From: Scytonema sp. UIC 10036
GTDB lineage: Bacteria; Cyanobacteriota; Cyanobacteriia; Cyanobacteriales; Nostocaceae
Reading direction: 5' to 3'
Length of the DNA stretch: 16,531 nt
NCBI RefSeq assembly: GCF_009725235.1
Contig: NZ_WJFC01000267.1
Coordinates: forward strand, 1-16,531
The translations under genes and the position numbers were made by a program. How positions within the stretch are numbered: position 1 is the stretch's first letter; every line of letters begins with the position of its first letter. This document shows positions 1-7,981 of the stretch, piece by piece. The notes under the pieces are model-generated. The model was not told the DNA's origin, did not search any database, and saw only the letters and a list, made by a program, of their open reading frames with translations.

Positions 1-77
1 CCACTAACCACTAACCACTAACCACTAACCACTAACCACTAACCACTAACCACTAACCACTAACCACTAACCATTAA
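1..77. repeat. STRR heptamer array (CCACTAA)10
   Basis: Ten perfect tandem copies of CCACTAA fill positions 1-70, followed by a degenerate unit CCATTAA. The stop codon of nirA (TAA on the minus strand, 74-76) lies in this last unit. Such short tandemly repeated repetitive (STRR) heptamers are known from heterocyst-forming cyanobacteria. The array runs off the left edge, so its full length is unknown. Confidence 0.95.
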
Positions 78-1651
78 ACTGTTACTGCTTCTCGCAAGCG
101 TGCGTCAAAGTGTTCAATAATGAGTTCGCGTAAAACTGGTAACAAGTCTTCGCAGGGAATTCCTTTAGCTACACACGATCCTAGGTGAGCATCTTTGCCA
201 ACTTTGCCACCCATATATATGTCAACGCCTTCGACTGCTTTACCATTTTTACGAGCTTTGGTTCCCATCAAACCAATATCTGCCACTTGAGGCTGTCCGC
301 AGGAGTTAGGACAGCCTGTCCAATGAATTCGCACGGGACGAGTGACTTCTAACTCTTGTTCGAGTTCTTTAATCATCGCTAATGCACGATTTTTGGTTTC
401 GATGAGAGCAAAGTTACAAAATTGTGCGCCCGTGCAAGAGACTAATGCTCTTGTTAAAGGAGTTGGGTTAACACTAAATTTCTCGAGAAGAGGCTCAGTT
501 AATAAAGTTTCTAACCGCGAATCAGAAACGTCTGGGATAATGAAGTTCTCTTCCACAGTCAGGCGAATTTCACCACTGCCATAAACTTCTGCCAAACGAG
601 CCATTTCAAACATATCTTCGGCATATAGCCGCCCAACAGGAACGTGCAAGCCTACATAGTTGAATCCTGGTTGTTTCTGCTTGTAGACTCCGATGTGGTC
701 GCGTTTTTCCCAGTCAATTTCATCCTTTGCTGCGGCGCTGAGCAATGGTTTGCCTAACTTACGTTCAACTTCGTCACGGAATTTTTCTATACCCCACTCA
801 TCGATCAACCACATCAAGCGGGATTTTAAACGATTTGCACGCGAGCCGTTATCACGAAAAACCTCCAAAACGGCTCTACAGACAGCGACAACATCCTCAG
901 GCGGAACCCAAGCATTCAGAGGAATTGCGGCTTCACAACGTTTGGCAGAGAAAAAGCCTCCTACTAGGATGTTAAAGCCAAATACTGGGGTTTGGGCTGT
1001 TTCTTCTCCATTGCTCTCTTTAAAAGCAGGAACAAAAGCCAAATCGTTGATTTCAGCGTGGACTGAGTTATCACGCCCACCAGTGATGGCAATGTTAAAC
1101 TTGCGTGGAAGGTTAGTAAATTCGGGGTTCCCTTCACCTTTGTTGGTGACCATATCTTGAATTTGTTGCACCAACTCTCGTGTATCGAACAATTCCTCTG
1201 CATCTAGCCCTGCGATAGGATCGCCAGTGATGTTGCGGACATTGTCCATCCCTGATTGCACGCTGGTTAAGCCCACTGTATGGAATTTCTCAAATATCTC
1301 TGGAAGGTCTTCAATACGAATACCTCGCAGTTGAATATTCTGTCTGGTTGTAATATCTGCGCTACCTTCGTCGCCATAACGTTGTATGACTTCCGCTAAG
1401 ACACGCATTTGGTCGCTGGTAATAATACCATTCGGCATCCGCATCCGCATCATAAACTTCCCTGGAGTGACAGGGCGAAAAAATACGCCCACCCACTTAA
1501 GTCTATGGTCGCGGTCGGTTTCGTCCATTGCTTCCCAACCTAGAGATGCAAATTTCTCTATTTCTGCCTTAACAGCAAGTCCGTCTTTTTCAGCTTTGAA
1601 TTTTTCAAACTTATTTAAGCTGGCTGTGGAGGTAGATACTTTGTCAGTCAT
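74..1651 (-). CDS. nirA: Ferredoxin-nitrite reductase NirA
   Basis: Assimilatory nitrite reductase: six-electron reduction of nitrite to ammonium with reduced ferredoxin as donor, using siroheme and a [4Fe-4S] cluster. The 525-residue protein has the usual length. The siroheme/Fe-S cysteines are visible as C-X5-C (Cys406, Cys412 in SCTGAQFC) and C-X3-C (Cys447, Cys451 in TGCPNSCGQ). The duplicated nitrite/sulfite reductase half-domains are recognisable, with TTRQNIQLRG near residue 101 in the first and the metal-binding segment in the second. Sulfite reductase is the alternative, but the nrt neighbourhood decides for nitrite. It lies downstream of nrtD in the same direction, with terminator hairpins and a complete NtcA/NtcB-type promoter between, so it is probably its own transcription unit. 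In Anabaena nirA precedes nrtABCD; here it follows. Confidence 0.97.
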   Translation of the reverse strand: MTDKVSTSTASLNKFEKFKAEKDGLAVKAEIEKFASLGWEAMDETDRDHRLKWVGVFFRPVTPGKFMMRMRMPNGIITSDQMRVLAEVIQRYGDEGSADITTRQNIQLRGIRIEDLPEIFEKFHTVGLTSVQSGMDNVRNITGDPIAGLDAEELFDTRELVQQIQDMVTNKGEGNPEFTNLPRKFNIAITGGRDNSVHAEINDLAFVPAFKESNGEETAQTPVFGFNILVGGFFSAKRCEAAIPLNAWVPPEDVVAVCRAVLEVFRDNGSRANRLKSRLMWLIDEWGIEKFRDEVERKLGKPLLSAAAKDEIDWEKRDHIGVYKQKQPGFNYVGLHVPVGRLYAEDMFEMARLAEVYGSGEIRLTVEENFIIPDVSDSRLETLLTEPLLEKFSVNPTPLTRALVSCTGAQFCNFALIETKNRALAMIKELEQELEVTRPVRIHWTGCPNSCGQPQVADIGLMGTKARKNGKAVEGVDIYMGGKVGKDAHLGSCVAKGIPCEDLLPVLRELIIEHFDARLREAVTV

Positions 1652-1863
1652 GGTCTCACTCTAATTATGGGTTGTTAGTTTTGGCTGACTTTTTGTGCGC
1701 TCGCAGTTCTATTCAAATGAAATACAGTTTCAGTCTTGAAATGCCTACAATAAATATCTATGGATTTTGGTCATTAAATCATGACAAATTCGTCATCCCA
1801 TGCACCTTATAAATTTCCTGATTTACTTCAACAATTTATTTTGTTAACCATTTATACCCCCCT

Positions 1864-1905
1864 AATTTAAGCGCGTCCAGTCATGCAAATCGTATATTTT
1901 GTTAC
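1864..1905 (-). promoter_or_regulatory. NtcA-activated nirA promoter
   Basis: On the minus strand GTAACAAAATATAC (1905-1892) fits GTAN8TAC. Exactly 22 bases further lies TAAATT (1869-1864), fitting TAN3T. GTAN8TAC-N22-TAN3T is the canonical class II NtcA promoter of cyanobacteria. The inferred start is near 1857, giving a leader of about 205 nt. A TATAAA at 1856-1851 is a possible alternative -10. Confidence 0.88.
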
Positions 1906-1939
1906 GGAATTAGAAGATCGATGAACAAAATGTATCACT

Positions 1940-1973
1940 ATGATGCAATATTTACATCATGCAACATTTGCAT
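1940..1973. promoter_or_regulatory. Tandem candidate NtcB (LysR) operators upstream of nirA
   Basis: ATGCAACATTTGCAT (1959-1973) is an inverted repeat containing TGCAN5TGCA, which I recall as the NtcB target signature. A 15-bp direct repeat of it, ATGCAATATTTACAT (1943-1957, two mismatches), sits 16 bp away, and ATGATG...CATCAT (1940-1945/1955-1960) adds an overlapping dyad. The block is about 35-80 bp upstream of the NtcA box, where a LysR activator would bind. Assignment to NtcB is inferred from motif and context. Confidence 0.65.
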
Positions 1974-2032
1974 AATTAAAGAAGCAGAGAACAGAAATTA
2001 TGCATCCTCTTTAAAGTAATCCTGAAAAACCC

Positions 2033-2057
2033 GGTATCTGGGAGATACCAAGTTTTT
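2033..2057. terminator. Bidirectional Rho-independent terminator after nrtD
   Basis: GGTATCT (2033-2039), loop GGG, AGATACC (2043-2049) form a 7-bp stem. It is flanked by AAAAAC on the left and GTTTTTT on the right, so either strand gives a stem followed by a T-run. On the minus strand it lies between the nrtD stop and the nirA promoter and would separate the two units. Confidence 0.6.
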
Positions 2058-2081
2058 TGTCTCACGAATAATGAAATTAAA

Positions 2082-2108
2082 TCCCCGACTTCTTGAAGAA
2101 GCTGGGGA
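2082..2108. terminator. Hairpin downstream of nrtD
   Basis: TCCCCGACTTCT - TGA - AGAAGCTGGGGA pairs over 12 positions with one mismatch and one G-T. It lies about 110 bp past the nrtD stop. On the minus strand it is followed by ATTTAATTT, a weak T-rich tail. It may be a first terminator of nrtABCD or a dispersed cyanobacterial hairpin repeat. Confidence 0.45.
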
Positions 2109-2215
2109 CACATACACAGTCAATTGTCACAAGTCAAATAGAATTGCGATATATAATTGATAAGTTTTTTCTATTACCAATTATTTTCCAATATGAAATC
2201 CAAGAGAATTCCCCG

Positions 2216-3070
2216 TCATTCGGCTGCATCATCATGAGCAAATTTGTTGTACAAAAAGTCCAGAGCGTAGTTTCTCATTTCGTAAAATTTAGGATTTTCC
2301 ATGATTCGGGTACGATTTCGGGGTCGAGCAAAGGGAATATCCAAAATTTCACCAATTGTCGCAGATGGACCGTTTGTCATCATTACCAGACGATCTGCCA
2401 TAAATAAAGCTTCATCAATGTCATGAGTAATCATCAAAATAGTGACCCGATGCTCGCGCCAAATTTTCAGCAGTTCTTCTTGCAGTTCTTCCCTGGTAAT
2501 AGCATCCAACGCACCAAAGGGTTCATCTAAAATCAAAACTTTGGGACGAATCGAGAGAGCACGGGCGATCGCCACCCGTTGTTTCATTCCGCCTGAGATT
2601 TGACCGGGTTGCTTTTGTGCTGCTTCTAAAAGTCCCACCATTGCCAAATGTTCTTTGACAATGGCTCTTTTTTCTGCTTCAGTTTTTTTAGGATAGACTG
2701 AATCAACCGCTAGATAGACGTTATCAAAAACATTTAACCAAGGAAGGAGACAGTAATTTTGAAAAACCATCATCCGATCTGGTCCTGGTTCTGTAATGGG
2801 CTTATTTTGTAGCAACACCACCCCTTCAGTAGGCTGATTAAAACCAGAAATCATATTCAGCAATGTTGATTTACCACAGCCGGAATGACCGATGATACAA
2901 ATAAATTCCCCTTCATTGACAGTGAAGTCAATTCCATCTAGTACCGTGTAAGGACCATTGGGAGTGGGGTAAATTTTGGTTACACCCTCAATAACCAGAA
3001 AAGGTTCTGGTTTTTGTGTTTTTAGTGCATAACCTTCAGCTTGGTTTTGAATTTTGTTGAGAGATTGCAT
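2216..3070 (-). CDS. nrtD: Nitrate/nitrite ABC transporter ATPase NrtD
   Basis: ATP-hydrolysing subunit of the NrtABCD importer, pairing with the ATPase half of NrtC at the cytoplasmic face of NrtB. Visible motifs, numbered from the ATG at 3070: Walker A GHSGCGKST at 61-69, signature ISGGMKQ at 158-164, Walker B LILDEP at 179-184, and the H-loop THD at 215-217. It has no C-terminal binding-protein domain, which separates it from NrtC. The frame opens upstream at a TTG (3094) inside nrtC, but the ATG at 3070 lies 4 nt after the nrtC stop and fits a translationally coupled start better; it gives 284 residues. No strong Shine-Dalgarno sequence is visible. Near-identical motifs are found in bicarbonate transporter CmpD; the nir/nrt context decides. 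Confidence 0.93.
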   Translation of the reverse strand: MQSLNKIQNQAEGYALKTQKPEPFLVIEGVTKIYPTPNGPYTVLDGIDFTVNEGEFICIIGHSGCGKSTLLNMISGFNQPTEGVVLLQNKPITEPGPDRMMVFQNYCLLPWLNVFDNVYLAVDSVYPKKTEAEKRAIVKEHLAMVGLLEAAQKQPGQISGGMKQRVAIARALSIRPKVLILDEPFGALDAITREELQEELLKIWREHRVTILMITHDIDEALFMADRLVMMTNGPSATIGEILDIPFARPRNRTRIMENPKFYEMRNYALDFLYNKFAHDDAAE

Positions 3071-3074
3071 ATGG

Positions 3075-5057
3075 CTAAATAAACACTTCTTCAATACGCA
3101 GTTGTCGTTTGATGTCCAGGCTGTCGAGATACTCTAGTGGTTCTGAAGAGTTGAATACTTTACCATCAAATAGCTCAAGTGGAGTATCTCGACCAATATC
3201 GAAGAAACCAAGTTCGCGTGCTGCTACACCAAATACATCTGTACGACAAACTCTTTCAACGATCTGCACCCAGTTTTTGGGAAATGGAATTAAGTTCCAA
3301 CGAGCTAACTGAGTCATAATCCACACCATCTCGCTGCGTTCGGGGTAATTGCTTTTATTAAATTTGAATTGGTTGTAGGTTGTAAGTTGTTGGGGTTGTT
3401 TGCCATCACCACGAACGTAAGGGTCAATGAAACCAAGACGGGTATATGCAGGATTTGTACCTAAATATTCAGGACGGCAAAGTAATTCCAAGATTTCCTC
3501 GCGGTTGCGAAAGTCGTCACAATAATCGCATGCTTCGAGAAGAGCCTTGACAAGCGCAAGATGTGTTTGTGGATGGTTATTTGCCCAATCTTCTCTCACT
3601 CCCAATACTTTTTCTGCATGTCCCGACCAGATTTCTAGATCGGTGGCGATAACATAACCAAGGTTTTCGCTCACAGCACAAGCATTCCAGGGTTCTCCAA
3701 CACAGAAACCATCAATTGTTTCATTTTTCAGGTTAGAAACCATTTCGGATGGTGGAACGATCGCCAAACTCACATCTTTGTCTGGATCTATACCATCAGC
3801 AGCCAGCCAATAACGCAGGATGAGGTTCTGCATTGATACTGGATGCACGACTCCTAGAGTGTAAGTTCGGTCTAAGTTAGCGTTGAATGCAGCTTTTAGA
3901 TCGGCTAGCGTTTTTACGCCTTGCTGGTAAAATTCTTTGCTAAGAGTAATTGCGTTGCCATTGCGAGAGAGGGTAAGAGCAGTGACGACGGGAATTGGGG
4001 TTTTACCACCAGCACCTAACGTCAGGGCAACAGGCATACCAGCCACCATCTGAGCCGCATCAAGTCTACCAGTACCAACGCCCTTAGCGATTTCTTTCCA
4101 GTTGATTTCGCGATTGAGATGAACTTCTTCCAATCCGTATTTTTGAAAGAAACCTTTTTCCTTAGCAACTATTAGGGGTGCAGCATCGGTTAAAGGAAGA
4201 AAACCTATTTCCAGATTAGTTTTTTCTAAGCCGTTGCGAGAAAGAATTGCTGGTGCTTCAACTTTCCCTTGGCGCTTCTTAGCCAGTTTTTGTTGGTTGA
4301 GGAAGTAAATGATTTCGTTCCGCAGGTTGTAATATTTGGGATGATTAACAACTTCAAGGCGTTGACGGGGATGGGGAAAAGGTACTTCCAGAATTTGTCC
4401 AATGTGTGCTTCCGGACCATTGGTAAGCATAACGATGCGATCGCTCAACAAAAGCGCCTCATCCACATCATGGGTTACCATCACACAAGTGAGATTGTGT
4501 TCGTTACAAATCTTCATCAACTGTTCCTGCAAACTACCCCTTGTTAAAGCGTCCAAAGCTCCAAAAGGTTCGTCTAGCAGTAATAATTTAGGACGGATAG
4601 CCAAAGCCCTAGCGATAGAGACTCGTTGTTTCATTCCACCCGACAGCTCGCTCGGACGTTTGTGTGCTGCATGGCGCAACCCCACCATATCAATATGATG
4701 TTCGACAATGGCTTTGCGATCGCTCTTGGGCTTGTCTTGATAAACTTCATCCACTGCGAGTGCAATGTTTTCCCGTACTGTCAGCCAAGGTAGTAGCGAG
4801 TAATTTTGGAACACAACCATCCGGTCAGGACCTGGTTCTCGTACTTCTTTACCTTCCAAAATCACACCCCCAATACTAGCTCTATCTAAGCCAGCAATAA
4901 TATTCAGCAAAGTCGATTTGCCACAACCCGAATGTCCAATTAAGGAAATGAACTCACCTTGCTGAATTTTCAGTTCAATGTTTTTCAGGGCGATATAATG
5001 ATTGCCATTTGGCAAATCGAATACACGTTCAACGTGGTCAATTTCTACAAAAGTCAT
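3075..5057 (-). CDS. nrtC: Nitrate/nitrite ABC transporter ATPase with fused substrate-binding-like domain, NrtC
   Basis: Two-domain, 660-residue ATPase of the nitrate/nitrite importer. Residues 1 to about 255 are an ABC ATPase: Walker A GHSGCGKST at 41-49, Q-loop Gln84, LSGGMKQ at 138-144, Walker B LLLDEP at 159-164, His196 in the THD motif. After a basic linker (about 256-280), residues 281-660 form a cytoplasmic domain homologous to NrtA: EIGFLPLTDAAPLIVAKEKG in NrtC against KLGFIPLTDAAPLIIAKEKG in NrtA. In Synechococcus this domain is known to mediate ammonium/nitrate-dependent inhibition of uptake. The length is normal for NrtC. It lies between nrtB and nrtD, 4 nt from the nrtD ATG. CmpC has the same architecture; gene context supports NrtC. 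Confidence 0.95.
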   Translation of the reverse strand: MTFVEIDHVERVFDLPNGNHYIALKNIELKIQQGEFISLIGHSGCGKSTLLNIIAGLDRASIGGVILEGKEVREPGPDRMVVFQNYSLLPWLTVRENIALAVDEVYQDKPKSDRKAIVEHHIDMVGLRHAAHKRPSELSGGMKQRVSIARALAIRPKLLLLDEPFGALDALTRGSLQEQLMKICNEHNLTCVMVTHDVDEALLLSDRIVMLTNGPEAHIGQILEVPFPHPRQRLEVVNHPKYYNLRNEIIYFLNQQKLAKKRQGKVEAPAILSRNGLEKTNLEIGFLPLTDAAPLIVAKEKGFFQKYGLEEVHLNREINWKEIAKGVGTGRLDAAQMVAGMPVALTLGAGGKTPIPVVTALTLSRNGNAITLSKEFYQQGVKTLADLKAAFNANLDRTYTLGVVHPVSMQNLILRYWLAADGIDPDKDVSLAIVPPSEMVSNLKNETIDGFCVGEPWNACAVSENLGYVIATDLEIWSGHAEKVLGVREDWANNHPQTHLALVKALLEACDYCDDFRNREEILELLCRPEYLGTNPAYTRLGFIDPYVRGDGKQPQQLTTYNQFKFNKSNYPERSEMVWIMTQLARWNLIPFPKNWVQIVERVCRTDVFGVAARELGFFDIGRDTPLELFDGKVFNSSEPLEYLDSLDIKRQLRIEEVFI

Positions 5058-5150
5058 TGGTTAAAGGTTAGTGGTTAGTAGTGAGTAGTTAGTAGGGGTG
5101 CAAGGCATTGCGCCCGTACATTGGTTAGGGAGTAGGGGAATTATTCAACA
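5058..5150. repeat. nrtB-nrtC intergenic repeats with hairpin
   Basis: This 93-bp gap starts with degenerate TTAGTGG-type heptamers (about 5060-5095). It then carries GGGTGCAA (5096-5103), loop GGCA, TTGCGCCC (5108-5115), a hairpin flanked by GTAG and GTAC that resembles a dispersed cyanobacterial GTAGGGGCGCAA-type repeat. It has no T-run, so it is more likely an RNA-stabilising or processing element inside the operon than a terminator. Confidence 0.6.
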
Positions 5151-5996
5151 TTAATTTTTCTGTTCTTGTGGGACAATTTTTTTAGCAACTAAGGCAACCA
5201 ATTTATCTAGCATTAAACCTACTAGACCAACATAAATAAGTGCCAGAATAATCTCGCTAAGATTAGTTTCAGTTGTCGTGTTATAGGCATCCCAAATAAA
5301 TGAACCAATACCGACACCACCAACCAACATTTCTGCGGCTACAATTGCCAACCAGGACAAACCGATACCAATTCTTAACCCAGTGAAAATATAGGGAACA
5401 GTTGCAGGAAACAAAATTTTGAAAAAATACTTACTACCTCTCAATTTCAAGACTCTGGCAACATTTCTATAGTCTTGAGGAAGTTGCTGAACTCCTACTG
5501 TGGTGTTGATCAGGATAGGCCAAATTGAGGTGATAAAAATCACAAAAATCGCAGAAGGATTGGCTTGCTGAAAAGCGGCTAGAGAAATAGGCAACCAAGC
5601 TAAGGGCGGAACAGTTCGCAAAACTTGAAAAAGAGGATCGACAGCATTATAAAATAATTGGTTAGATCCTATGAACATACCCAGAAAAATACCGACAAAA
5701 GCTGATAAAGAAAATCCCAAACCAACTCTTCCCAAACTATTAAGGAGTTGCCAGCCCAATCCTTTATCATTTCCTCCATTATCAAAGAATGGTTGAATAA
5801 TAAAAGGGTCCCAAGTTTCTGAAAAAGTTTCTATTGGACCGGGTAAATTCGATTTTAAGGTGGAACACAGTAATTGCCAAACAGCCAAAAAAAGCACAAG
5901 TGCTACGATTGGTGGAACAATTTTTTTAGATATCAATTGAGCGATCTCTTTCTGAGCTTTTTTTCTACGGGTACGACTTCCAAGGGTTGCAGTCAT
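5151..5996 (-). CDS. nrtB: Nitrate/nitrite ABC transporter permease NrtB
   Basis: Inner-membrane permease of the importer, a member of the NrtB/SsuC/TauC family. The protein has a basic N-terminus (TRRKKAQKE), a first membrane segment at about residues 26-44, and several more hydrophobic segments. The ABC coupling (EAA) loop is visible as RVLKLRGSKYFFKILFPATV at about 181-200, and the family's AAEMLVGGVGIGSFI follows. The frame is open to an ATG at 6011, but the ATG at 5996 is preferred: the GGAGAGGAAAATA before it provides a Shine-Dalgarno, and that same GAGAGG would be codons 2-3 of the longer form. This gives 281 residues, normal for the family. It sits between nrtA and nrtC on the same strand. 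Confidence 0.93.
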   Translation of the reverse strand: MTATLGSRTRRKKAQKEIAQLISKKIVPPIVALVLFLAVWQLLCSTLKSNLPGPIETFSETWDPFIIQPFFDNGGNDKGLGWQLLNSLGRVGLGFSLSAFVGIFLGMFIGSNQLFYNAVDPLFQVLRTVPPLAWLPISLAAFQQANPSAIFVIFITSIWPILINTTVGVQQLPQDYRNVARVLKLRGSKYFFKILFPATVPYIFTGLRIGIGLSWLAIVAAEMLVGGVGIGSFIWDAYNTTTETNLSEIILALIYVGLVGLMLDKLVALVAKKIVPQEQKN

Positions 5997-6026
5997 TATT
6001 TTCCTCTCCAATCTCTATCTTAACGT

Positions 6027-6160
6027 TAATTGCTAATTGCTAATTGCTAATTGTTCATTGCTATCAGCCATTAGCCATTAGCAATTAGCCATTAGCCATT
6101 AGCAATTAGCCATTAGCAATTAGCCATTAGCCATTAGCAATTAGCCATTAGCAATTAGCT
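6027..6160. repeat. Fold-back heptamer array between nrtA and nrtB
   Basis: A left arm of TTGCTAA units (about 6027-6053) is followed, after a short spacer, by a longer right arm of TTAGCCA and TTAGCAA units (about 6066-6158). The arms are inverted relative to each other, so transcript or single-stranded DNA can fold into a long stem. The nrtA stop codon (6159-6161) abuts the array. This is inside the nrt operon. Confidence 0.9.
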
Positions 6161-7484
6161 ATAAACTCTTAATTTTTAAACTTTGCAAATACGCTTCCGG
6201 CTTTTCAGGGTCAAACTTGACACCATCAAAGAAAGTTTCTACTCCACGAGAAGAGCTAGTGGGAATTTCAGAGTCAGGTACACCCAACGCTTTAGCTGCT
6301 TTCTTCCACAAATCTTCTTTATTAACTTGGTCTACAATTTCCTTAATTTTGGTTTCTTTTGGCAAATAGCCCCAGCGAATGTTTTCTGTCAGAAACCATA
6401 GATCGTGGCTCTTGTATGGATAAGAAGCGTTATCTGTCCAGAATTTCATACGCAGTGGAGAATCGCTGACTTTTCGTCCATCACCATAATCAATATTGCC
6501 TTTAGAGCGCTCTAAAATATCTGCTACAGCGACGTTAAAATACTTGCGACCAGAGCAAATTTTGCACATTTCTTCTTTATTTTCTGGTTGATCGCACCAT
6601 TGCTGGGCTTCCATAATTGCCATTAACAGTGCTTGTGCTGCATTGGGATTTTTATCAACCCAATCTTTCCGCATAGCAAAAGCTTTTTCTGGATGGTTTT
6701 TCCACAACTCACCTGTGATAAGCGCTGTATAGCCCAAGTTTTGGCTTACCAATTGGGCGTTCCAAGGCTCTCCCACACAAAATGCATCTACCGTTCCAAC
6801 TTTCATGTTTGCCACCATTTGTGGTGGTGGTACTGGTTCGAGCACTAAATCTTGATTGGGTTCTAGACCTCCTGCGGCTATCCAATAACGCATCCACAAA
6901 TCGTGTGTTCCACCAGGGAAGGTCATCGCAACCTTCATTGATTTTTGCTCTGATTTGGCTTTACTAACAGCTTGTTTGAGAGCTTTACTCTCTAAACCAA
7001 CCTTGAAATCTTTGAGTTTGTTAGCAACAGAAATAGCCTGACCGTTAATATTTAATCGTGCCAAAAGATACATTGGCACTTTATCATTGATGGTAAGCAA
7101 ATAGGGCATTGGGCTGAGAATATGCGCTCCATCAATACCATCACCCGCAGAGCCTATTTTTAGATTATCACGGGTTACAGGCCATGATTTCTGCTTGATG
7201 ACTTCCACATCTGTCATGCCATACTTGGCAAAAAAGCCTTTCTCTTTGGCAATAATTAGAGGTGCTGCATCAGTCAAAGGAATAAATCCTAGTTTTGCCT
7301 TGGTTGTTTCTACTTTGAGAGTATTGGCTGCTGTAGTCACATTAGCAACATTGTTTACTGAACCATTGGTCGTATCGGAAGTATCTGAAGTGGCTTTATC
7401 TGAGGAACAACCGTGAGCCAGGATAGCTCCAACTGTTGTAGCACCGGCTGTAACAATAAATTGTCTTCTGGAAAAGTTTGTCAT
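6159..7484 (-). CDS. nrtA: Nitrate/nitrite-binding protein NrtA
   Basis: Extracytoplasmic substrate-binding subunit of the NrtABCD importer, 441 residues. The N-terminus (MTNFSRRQFIVTAGATTVGA) has a twin-arginine-like and hydrophobic signal ending at Cys26 (LAHGC), which suggests a lipoprotein anchored to the plasma membrane as known for NrtA; the lipobox is not perfect. A Ser/Thr/Asn-rich linker (27-62) precedes the binding domain, which opens with GFIPLTDAAPLIIAKEKGFF. By eye, Trp101, Gln149, His194 (GGTHDLWMRYW) and Lys267 match the nitrate-contacting residues I recall for Synechocystis NrtA. FCVGEPWNA at 235-243 is typical of the family. CmpA (bicarbonate) is the closest alternative; the residues and neighbours favour nitrate. 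It is first in the operon, behind a long leader with a perfect NtcA box. Confidence 0.96.
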   Translation of the reverse strand: MTNFSRRQFIVTAGATTVGAILAHGCSSDKATSDTSDTTNGSVNNVANVTTAANTLKVETTKAKLGFIPLTDAAPLIIAKEKGFFAKYGMTDVEVIKQKSWPVTRDNLKIGSAGDGIDGAHILSPMPYLLTINDKVPMYLLARLNINGQAISVANKLKDFKVGLESKALKQAVSKAKSEQKSMKVAMTFPGGTHDLWMRYWIAAGGLEPNQDLVLEPVPPPQMVANMKVGTVDAFCVGEPWNAQLVSQNLGYTALITGELWKNHPEKAFAMRKDWVDKNPNAAQALLMAIMEAQQWCDQPENKEEMCKICSGRKYFNVAVADILERSKGNIDYGDGRKVSDSPLRMKFWTDNASYPYKSHDLWFLTENIRWGYLPKETKIKEIVDQVNKEDLWKKAAKALGVPDSEIPTSSSRGVETFFDGVKFDPEKPEAYLQSLKIKSL

Positions 7485-7499
7485 TGTCTGTTTGAAATT

Positions 7500-7530
7500 G
7501 TTAGTGGTTAGTAGTTAGTGGTTAGTAGAA
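7500..7530. repeat. Short heptamer array in the nrtA leader
   Basis: GTTAGTGG/TTAGTAG-type units occupy about 31 bp, starting 16 bp upstream of the nrtA start codon. They match the STRR family elsewhere in the window. Confidence 0.75.
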
Positions 7531-7741
7531 CAGTTGTCCACTCGCTGCTAGTAATAAGAACAAATTTTTTCAACTTTTTACCCATGCCAAAGAATGCGAT
7601 AAGCACTCTTTCGGCTTGCGCTTCGTAATCGCGAACTTCTTTGAGAAAAGTTCAATCTTTGGTGGCTAATACCTTTTGTAAGTAGCTAGGCGCAAATAAA
7701 CCAAACTAGATTACAAATTGTAAATCTACATAGAATCCTTA

Positions 7742-7772
7742 CCAATGACGAATGACCAATGACTAATGACGA
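7742..7772. repeat. AATGACN heptamer array in the nrtA leader
   Basis: Four consecutive 7-bp units (AATGACG, AATGACC, AATGACT, AATGACG) lie inside the predicted untranslated leader of nrtA. The sequence class differs from the TTAGTGG arrays but the period is the same. Confidence 0.7.
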
Positions 7773-7824
7773 TCCTCTCTAGTTAACTTTAACTGTGCTG
7801 ACTTACTTAGCTATTCCGATCTCT

Positions 7825-7845
7825 AGAAATCTTATGAAGATTTCT
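7825..7845. promoter_or_regulatory. Perfect hairpin in the nrtA leader
   Basis: AGAAATCTT (7825-7833), a 3-nt loop, and AAGATTTCT (7837-7845) form a perfect 9-bp stem, about 50-70 nt after the predicted nrtA transcription start. There is no T-run, so it is not an obvious terminator. A role in RNA stability or regulation is only inferred. Confidence 0.5.
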
Positions 7846-7901
7846 GGTGCAATTCAAAATATCTGCTTACTTACAGATTGTGTCATTGCGTAACAGTATA
7901 T

Positions 7902-7943
7902 AAATTAAACTTGAAAAATGATTAAAATCGTATACAGAGTTAC
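7902..7943 (-). promoter_or_regulatory. NtcA-activated nrtA promoter
   Basis: On the minus strand GTAACTCTGTATAC (7943-7930) fits GTAN8TAC, and exactly 22 bases on lies TAATTT (7907-7902), fitting TAN3T. The predicted start is near 7895, so the nrtA leader is about 410 nt. The box is palindromic, and on the plus strand TAAAGT (7966-7971) is also exactly 22 bases from it, so the site could drive divergent transcription. Confidence 0.85.
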
Positions 7944-7981
7944 CAAATTTATGAGGTTTTGCAAATAAAGTATAAAATCAA

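Noticed and set aside
1..77. Regular array possibly being CRISPR
   Set aside because: The unit is 7 bp with no unique spacers; it is an STRR array, as are the others in the window.
693..1160. Long plus-strand reading frame opposite nirA, with several similar ones opposite nrtA, nrtC, ntcB and cnaT
   Set aside because: They are antisense shadows of well-supported genes, with low-complexity basic translations and no recognisable domain or ribosome site.
7508..7585. 25-codon minus-strand ORF in the nrtA leader (starts MGKKLKKF)
   Set aside because: It has no Shine-Dalgarno, and its end runs into the heptamer array; a leader peptide cannot be supported from one sequence.
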